Part shown: positions 7,635 to 10,782 of the stretch, piece by piece
How positions within the stretch are numbered: the stretch's first letter is position 1
Layout of the letters: each line of letters begins with the position of its first letter
Assembly (NCBI GenBank): GCA_017989885.1
Contig: JAGNPA010000032.1
Location: 1-10,782, forward strand
Origin: Aquabacterium sp.
Lineage (GTDB): Bacteria; Pseudomonadota; Gammaproteobacteria; Burkholderiales; Burkholderiaceae_C
Length of the DNA stretch: 10,782 nt
Reading direction: 5' to 3'
The notes under the pieces: model-generated
Seen by the model: only the letters and a program-made list of their open reading frames with translations
What the model was told of the DNA's origin: nothing
Databases searched by the model: none
Position numbers and translations under genes: made by a program

Positions 7635-8267
7635 ATGAATGCCGAAGCGTCCACCTTGCGCGTTGTGATCGTCCTGCCGCTGCCCCTGTCCATCGAGCCC
7701 GATGACAGGGAGCAGGCGGGGGTCGAGCGCGCCCGGGTGCTGCGCATTGCGCTGCTGGAGGCGGGCTACAACGTGGTGGCCGCCCTGCCCGGTGATGCTT
7801 TCCTGCCTGAGCGCATCGGGCAGATCCAGCCCGATCTGATCGTGGTGGACGCGGAATCGCAGGGGCGCGACATCCTGGAGCATGTGGTGATGGCCACGCG
7901 CGACGAGCGCCGCCCGATCGTGATGTTCTCGGATGACGAGGACACGGCCTACCTGCGCAAGGCGGTGGCGGCAGGCGTGTCGGCGTATGTGGCGGTGGGC
8001 ACGCCTGCCGAGCGCATCAAGCCGGTGCTGGATGTGGCGATGGCGCGCTTCGAGATGGAGGAGTCGCTGCGCCGGGAGCTGGCGAGTGCCCGCTCGGAGC
8101 TGGCCGACCGCAAGGTGCTGGACCGCGCCAAGGGCCTGCTGATGAGCCGCCAGGGGCTGACGGAGCCACAAGCCCATGCCCGGCTGCGCAAGGCCGCGAT
8201 GGACAAGGGGCTCAAGCTGGTCGAGGTGGCGCAGCGCCTGATCGATGCGGCCGACCTGCTGGGCTGA
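7635..8267 (+). CDS. nasT: NasT-type ANTAR-domain transcription antiterminator
   Basis: NasT-type proteins bind paired hexaloop hairpins in leader RNA and allow polymerase to pass a terminator before nitrate-assimilation genes. The 210-residue protein has an N-terminal receiver-like domain (about 8-135) and a C-terminal ANTAR domain (about 150-208). The ANTAR core is visible as [20 protein letters not shown] (156-175) and [24 protein letters not shown]. In the receiver, D72 (LIVVDAES) could accept phosphate and S99 is present. The usual lysine after strand 5 is replaced (AYVAVGTP), and the acidic pair after strand 1 is missing, so it may not work by ordinary phosphorylation. The start at 7635 gives the expected N-terminus, but GAGG is only one base from the ATG. 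No nasS lies beside it. Confidence 0.93.
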   Translation: MNAEASTLRVVIVLPLPLSIEPDDREQAGVERARVLRIALLEAGYNVVAALPGDAFLPERIGQIQPDLIVVDAESQGRDILEHVVMATRDERRPIVMFSDDEDTAYLRKAVAAGVSAYVAVGTPAERIKPVLDVAMARFEMEESLRRELASARSELADRKVLDRAKGLLMSRQGLTEPQAHARLRKAAMDKGLKLVEVAQRLIDAADLLG

Positions 8268-8387
8268 GCCCTGCCCTGCCCCAGCTTGGCGTGCGGCTGC
8301 ACCAGCACAAGGCGGAAACCGGGCTCAGGCGAGGCGGGCATGGGGCCAGCAAGGTGCCATCACGGGGCAAGGGCCACCCCAACCAAC
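8268..8387 (+). other. Intergenic upstream region of the nrt promoter
   Basis: This is the first part of a 303-bp gap between nasT and nrtA and holds no convincing gene or nasT terminator. Upstream of the sigma54 site are NtrC-like half-sites: TGCACCA at 8298-8304 (about -115) and GGTGCC at 8353-8358 (about -60), the latter within GGGGCC-N5-GGTGCC. Neither forms a good full palindrome. Sigma54 promoters need an activator bound upstream, so a site is expected here, but none is clear. Confidence 0.3.
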
Positions 8388-8404
8388 CTGGCACAGCGTT
8401 TGCA
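8388..8404 (+). promoter_or_regulatory. Sigma54 (-24/-12) promoter of the nrt operon
   Basis: The sequence CTGGCACAGCGTTTGCA matches the sigma54 consensus YTGGCACG-N4-TTGCW at every defined base except the seventh consensus G (A here). The invariant GG (8390-8391) and GC (8402-8403) have the required spacing. Transcription should start near 8415. The downstream gene is a nitrate transporter, a usual target of the sigma54/NtrC nitrogen-limitation response, which supports the call. Confidence 0.88.
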
Positions 8405-8414
8405 TATACCCCAC

Positions 8415-8486
8415 CAAGCAAAGTCAACGGCGATTTTGCAGCCTTGGATGCCCCGTGACGGGCACCAGGCATCCGACAAAGGTGTC
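8415..8486 (+). promoter_or_regulatory. ANTAR-target leader RNA with two hexaloop hairpins
   Basis: Hairpin P1 (8418-8439) has an 8-bp stem, GCAAAGTC with GATTTTGC (one G-U pair), closing the hexaloop AACGGC (8426-8431). Hairpin P2 (8475-8486) has GAC/GTC closing the hexaloop AAAGGT (8478-8483). Both loops carry A at position 1 and G at position 4, the reported signature of ANTAR-protein targets, and both fit AANGGY. Between them GGATGCC (8446-8452) pairs with GGCATCC (8468-8474), which would bring the two loops close. P2 has only three pairs, which is its weak point. P1 begins about three bases from the predicted RNA 5' end. The natural binding partner is the NasT encoded just upstream. Confidence 0.78.
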
Positions 8487-8550
8487 TTCTGAAGCGTGAA
8501 CCCGCCCCTGTGGCGAGGCTGCGCGACGGTTGACACCTTTTTTGTTTGTC
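8478..8550 (+). terminator. Regulated Rho-independent terminator in the nrt leader
   Basis: AAAGGTGTC (8478-8486) pairs over nine bases with GACACCTTT (8532-8540). The T run TTTTTTGTTTG (8538-8548) overlaps the last pairs. AACC (8499-8502) and GGTT (8528-8531) can extend the stem inward, and CGCC/GGCG (8503-8515) forms an inner hairpin. The 5' arm includes the loop and 3' side of hexaloop hairpin P2, so P2 and the terminator cannot form together. Its place 20-30 bases before nrtA, on the gene's own transcript, marks it as an attenuator rather than the end of nasT alone. Confidence 0.85.
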
Positions 8551-8570
8551 CAAAGGGAAAGTCTTGCACC

Positions 8571-9815
8571 ATGAACACCCAGGATCTGAAAATGTCGCGC
8601 CGCACCATCTTGAAGAGCGCCGCTGCCGCGGGCGCAGTTGGAGCCGTGCCCGGACTCCCGTCCGCTGTCTGGGCCGCCGGCTCGGACAAGCCCGAGCTGG
8701 CCGAGGTGAAGATCGGCTTCATTCCACTGACCGATTGCGCCTCGGTGGTGATGGCTTCGGTGCTGGGCTTCGACAAGAAGTACGGCGTCAAGATCATCCC
8801 GACCAAGGAAGCCTCGTGGGCCGGCGTGCGTGACAAGCTGGTCAACGGCGATCTGCACATGGCGCATGTGCTGTATGGCCTGGTCTACGGCGTGCACCTG
8901 GGCATTGGGGGCCCCAAGAAGGACATGGCCGTGCTGATGAGCCTGAACCACAACGGGCAGGCCATCACGCTGTCCAAGGCGCTGGCGTCCAAGGGAGCGG
9001 TCAATGGGCCCACTCTGGCCAAGTTGATGGCCCGCGAAAAGCGCGAGTACACCTTTGCGGGCACCTTCCCCACCGGCACGCACGCCATGTGGATGCACTA
9101 CTGGCTGGCGGCGGCGGGCATCAACCCGCTGTCGGGCGCCAAGCTCATCACCGTGCCGCCGCCGCAGATGGTGGCCAACATGCGGGTGGGCAACATGGAT
9201 GGCTTCTGCGTGGGCGAGCCCTGGAACCACCGCGCCATCATGGACGGCATCGGGGTGACGGCCAACACCACGCAGGACATCTGGCAGGACCACCCCGAGA
9301 AGGTGCTGGGCTGCACGGGCGACTTCGTCAAGCAGTACCCGAACACCGCGCGCGCCGTGATGATGGCCGTGCTGGAGGCCAGTCGCTGGATCGACGCCAG
9401 CTTGCAGAACAAGCTCAAGATGGCCGAGACGATTGCGGCCAAGTCCTATGTCAACACCGGGGTGGACGCGATCAACCAGCGCATCCTGGGCCGCTACCAG
9501 AACGGCATGGGCAAGACCTGGGACGACCCCAACCACATGAAGTTCTTCAACGACGGCAAGGTGAACTTCCCCTACCTGTCCGATGGCATGTGGTTCCTGA
9601 CGCAGCACAAGCGCTGGGGCTTGCTCAAGGCGCACCCCGACTACCTGGGTGTGGCCAAGCAGATCAACCAGATCGAGTTGTACAAGCAGGCCGCCAGCGG
9701 TCTGGGCCTGTCGGTGCCCAAGGACGTGATGCGCACCAGCAAGTTGATCGACGGCGTGGTCTGGACGGGCAAGGACCCGGCCAAGTACGCCGACAGCTTC
9801 GCCATCAAAGCCTGA
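8571..9815 (+). CDS. nrtA: Nitrate/nitrite ABC transporter substrate-binding protein
   Basis: This is the periplasmic binding component for nitrate or nitrite, of the NrtA/CmpA family. The 414-residue protein starts with a twin-arginine signal: SRRTILK (9-15), a hydrophobic Ala/Gly segment, and a likely cleavage after VWA (33-35). Family motifs include VKIGFIPLTDCASVVMA (46-62), TKEASWAG (78-85), FAGTFPTGTHAMWMHYWL (starting 162) and GFCVGEPWN (211-219). The substrate is inferred from the family and the nasT context; bicarbonate-binding CmpA is a less likely alternative. Start choice: ATG 8571 has a distant AAAGGG, while ATG 8592 (MSRRTILK) has AGGA seven bases before it; both keep the Tat motif. 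nrtB follows after 18 bp. Confidence 0.93.
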   Translation: MNTQDLKMSRRTILKSAAAAGAVGAVPGLPSAVWAAGSDKPELAEVKIGFIPLTDCASVVMASVLGFDKKYGVKIIPTKEASWAGVRDKLVNGDLHMAHVLYGLVYGVHLGIGGPKKDMAVLMSLNHNGQAITLSKALASKGAVNGPTLAKLMAREKREYTFAGTFPTGTHAMWMHYWLAAAGINPLSGAKLITVPPPQMVANMRVGNMDGFCVGEPWNHRAIMDGIGVTANTTQDIWQDHPEKVLGCTGDFVKQYPNTARAVMMAVLEASRWIDASLQNKLKMAETIAAKSYVNTGVDAINQRILGRYQNGMGKTWDDPNHMKFFNDGKVNFPYLSDGMWFLTQHKRWGLLKAHPDYLGVAKQINQIELYKQAASGLGLSVPKDVMRTSKLIDGVVWTGKDPAKYADSFAIKA

Positions 9816-9833
9816 GACTGAAAGGAGCCCATC

Positions 9834-10742
9834 ATGGTCAGTGCCGTTTTTCACAGCCCCTCGGAGGTCGATGACGCCTTGCCGGCGACGTCGCCCTCCC
9901 CCGCGCAGACTGCGCCTGCGCCCCCGCTGAAGGCGGCCCCTGTGCCCGCGGCGGCGGCACCCAAACCGTCCGTGGACTGGCTGGGATGGGCCTTGCGCAC
10001 CCTGTCACCGCTGGCAGGCATCGCCCTGCTGATCGGGATCTGGGCCTTGCTCACACAGAACAGCAGCACCTTCCCCACACCGCTGGCCACATGGCAGGCC
10101 GCCGTGGTGCTGTTCGCTGATCCGTTCTACAGCAATGGCCCGAACGACCAAGGCATCGGCTGGAACATCCTGTTCTCGCTGGAGCGCGTGGCCGTCGGCT
10201 TCGGGCTGGCCGCCGTGGTGGGCATTCCGCTGGGTTTCCTGATCGGTCGCTCGCAGATCGCCAGCAGCATGCTCAACCCCATCATCAGTTTGCTGCGCCC
10301 GGTCTCGCCCCTGGCCTGGTTGCCCATTGGCCTGCTGGTGTTCAAGTCGGCCGACCCGGCTGCGATCTGGACGATCTTCATCTGCTCGATCTGGCCGATG
10401 ATCATCAACACGGCCGTGGGCGTGCAGCGTGTGCCCGAGGACTACCTGAACGTGGCCAAGGTGCTGAACCTGAGCGAGTGGAAGATCACCACCAAGATCC
10501 TGCTGCCTTCGGTGCTGCCCTACATGCTGACGGGCGTGCGCCTGTCGGTAGGCACCGCCTGGCTGGTGATCGTGGCCGCCGAGATGCTGACCGGGGGCGT
10601 GGGCATCGGCTTCTGGGTGTGGGACGAGTGGAACAACCTCAACGTCCAGCACATCCTGATCGCCATTTTCGTGATCGGCATCGTCGGCCTGCTGCTGGAG
10701 CAGGCGCTGGTGGCCATCGCCAAGCGCTTCAGCTTTGAATGA
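9834..10742 (+). CDS. nrtB: Nitrate/nitrite ABC transporter permease
   Basis: This inner-membrane permease forms the channel of the NrtABC(D) importer. The 302-residue protein has an Ala/Pro-rich cytoplasmic N-terminus (about 18-46) and then about six hydrophobic helices: roughly 56-74, 117-138, 150-171, 177-195, 237-252 and 272-296. The EAA-like loop that contacts the ATPase is at about 199-226 (VPEDYLNVAKVLNLSEWKI...ILLP). LRPVSPLAWLPIGLLVF (154-170) and the GTAWLVIVAAEML segment (240-252) are typical of the NrtB/SsuC/TauC permease group. AAAGGAG six bases before the ATG gives a strong start. Specificity is assigned from NrtA and NasT. Confidence 0.94.
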   Translation: MVSAVFHSPSEVDDALPATSPSPAQTAPAPPLKAAPVPAAAAPKPSVDWLGWALRTLSPLAGIALLIGIWALLTQNSSTFPTPLATWQAAVVLFADPFYSNGPNDQGIGWNILFSLERVAVGFGLAAVVGIPLGFLIGRSQIASSMLNPIISLLRPVSPLAWLPIGLLVFKSADPAAIWTIFICSIWPMIINTAVGVQRVPEDYLNVAKVLNLSEWKITTKILLPSVLPYMLTGVRLSVGTAWLVIVAAEMLTGGVGIGFWVWDEWNNLNVQHILIAIFVIGIVGLLLEQALVAIAKRFSFE

Positions 10743-10767
10743 CCCGCACACCTGACAGGAGCACGTC

Positions 10768-10782
10768 ATGACCCACTTCATC
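10768..10782 (+). CDS. Start of the next nrt-operon gene, probably the ATP-binding subunit
   Basis: Only five codons (MTHFI) lie inside the window. The ATG has AGGAG six bases upstream and follows nrtB by 25 bp. Operon order in the family predicts the ATPase (NrtC or NrtD). The assignment rests on position, not on the five residues. Confidence 0.6.

Noticed and set aside
6346..7638. A 430-codon plus-strand open frame opposite tsaD
   Set aside because: Shadow of tsaD in a GC-rich genome; Gln/Gly/His-rich without recognisable motifs.
8286..8304. TGGCGTGCGGCTGCA as a second upstream sigma54 promoter
   Set aside because: GG-to-GC spacing is one base short and the -24 element is poor; 8388-8404 is much better.
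8353..8370. TGGCACC on the minus strand followed by TTGC, resembling a reverse sigma54 site
   Set aside because: The gap between the two elements is far too short for -24/-12 spacing.
8424..9854. A 476-codon minus-strand open frame opposite nrtA
   Set aside because: Antisense shadow; nrtA on the plus strand has a Tat signal, family motifs and operon context.

Overview
This is a GC-rich chromosomal window from a betaproteobacterium, most likely of the order Burkholderiales (Comamonadaceae or a neighbouring group). The basis is the gene order rpsO-pnp-tpiA-secG-tRNA-Leu-nuoABCD and the character of the encoded proteins; the genus cannot be fixed by eye. No mobile element, CRISPR array, prophage or IS end was seen.

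Left part (1-7545, minus strand). Read in the direction of transcription: tsaD (tRNA t6A modification), rpsO (ribosomal protein S15) with its own sigma70-like promoter and a strong intrinsic terminator, pnp (polynucleotide phosphorylase) with a long leader hairpin, tpiA overlapping pnp by ATGA, secG, tRNA-Leu(GAG), and the start of the nuo operon (nuoA, nuoB, nuoC and the first third of nuoD, cut by the window edge). These are housekeeping genes for translation, RNA turnover, glycolysis, protein export and respiration.

Right part (7635-10782, plus strand). This is a nitrate-assimilation locus: nasT, an ANTAR-domain RNA-binding antiterminator; a 303-bp intergenic region; nrtA (Tat-exported nitrate/nitrite-binding protein); nrtB (permease); and the first five codons of the next gene, presumably the ATPase.

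The most interesting part is the nasT-nrtA gap. A near-consensus sigma54 (-24/-12) promoter predicts a transcript starting near 8415. Three bases later comes an 8-bp hairpin with a hexaloop of form A1/G4, the known ANTAR target signature. A second hexaloop of the same pattern (AANGGY) lies inside the 5' arm of a Rho-independent terminator just before nrtA. This reads as a two-level control unit: nitrogen limitation would fire the sigma54 promoter, and NasT would decide whether polymerase passes the terminator. No NasS sensor gene is adjacent, so how NasT senses nitrate is open. The mechanism class is known (NasR/NasT, EutV), so this is a well-resolved instance rather than a wholly new system.
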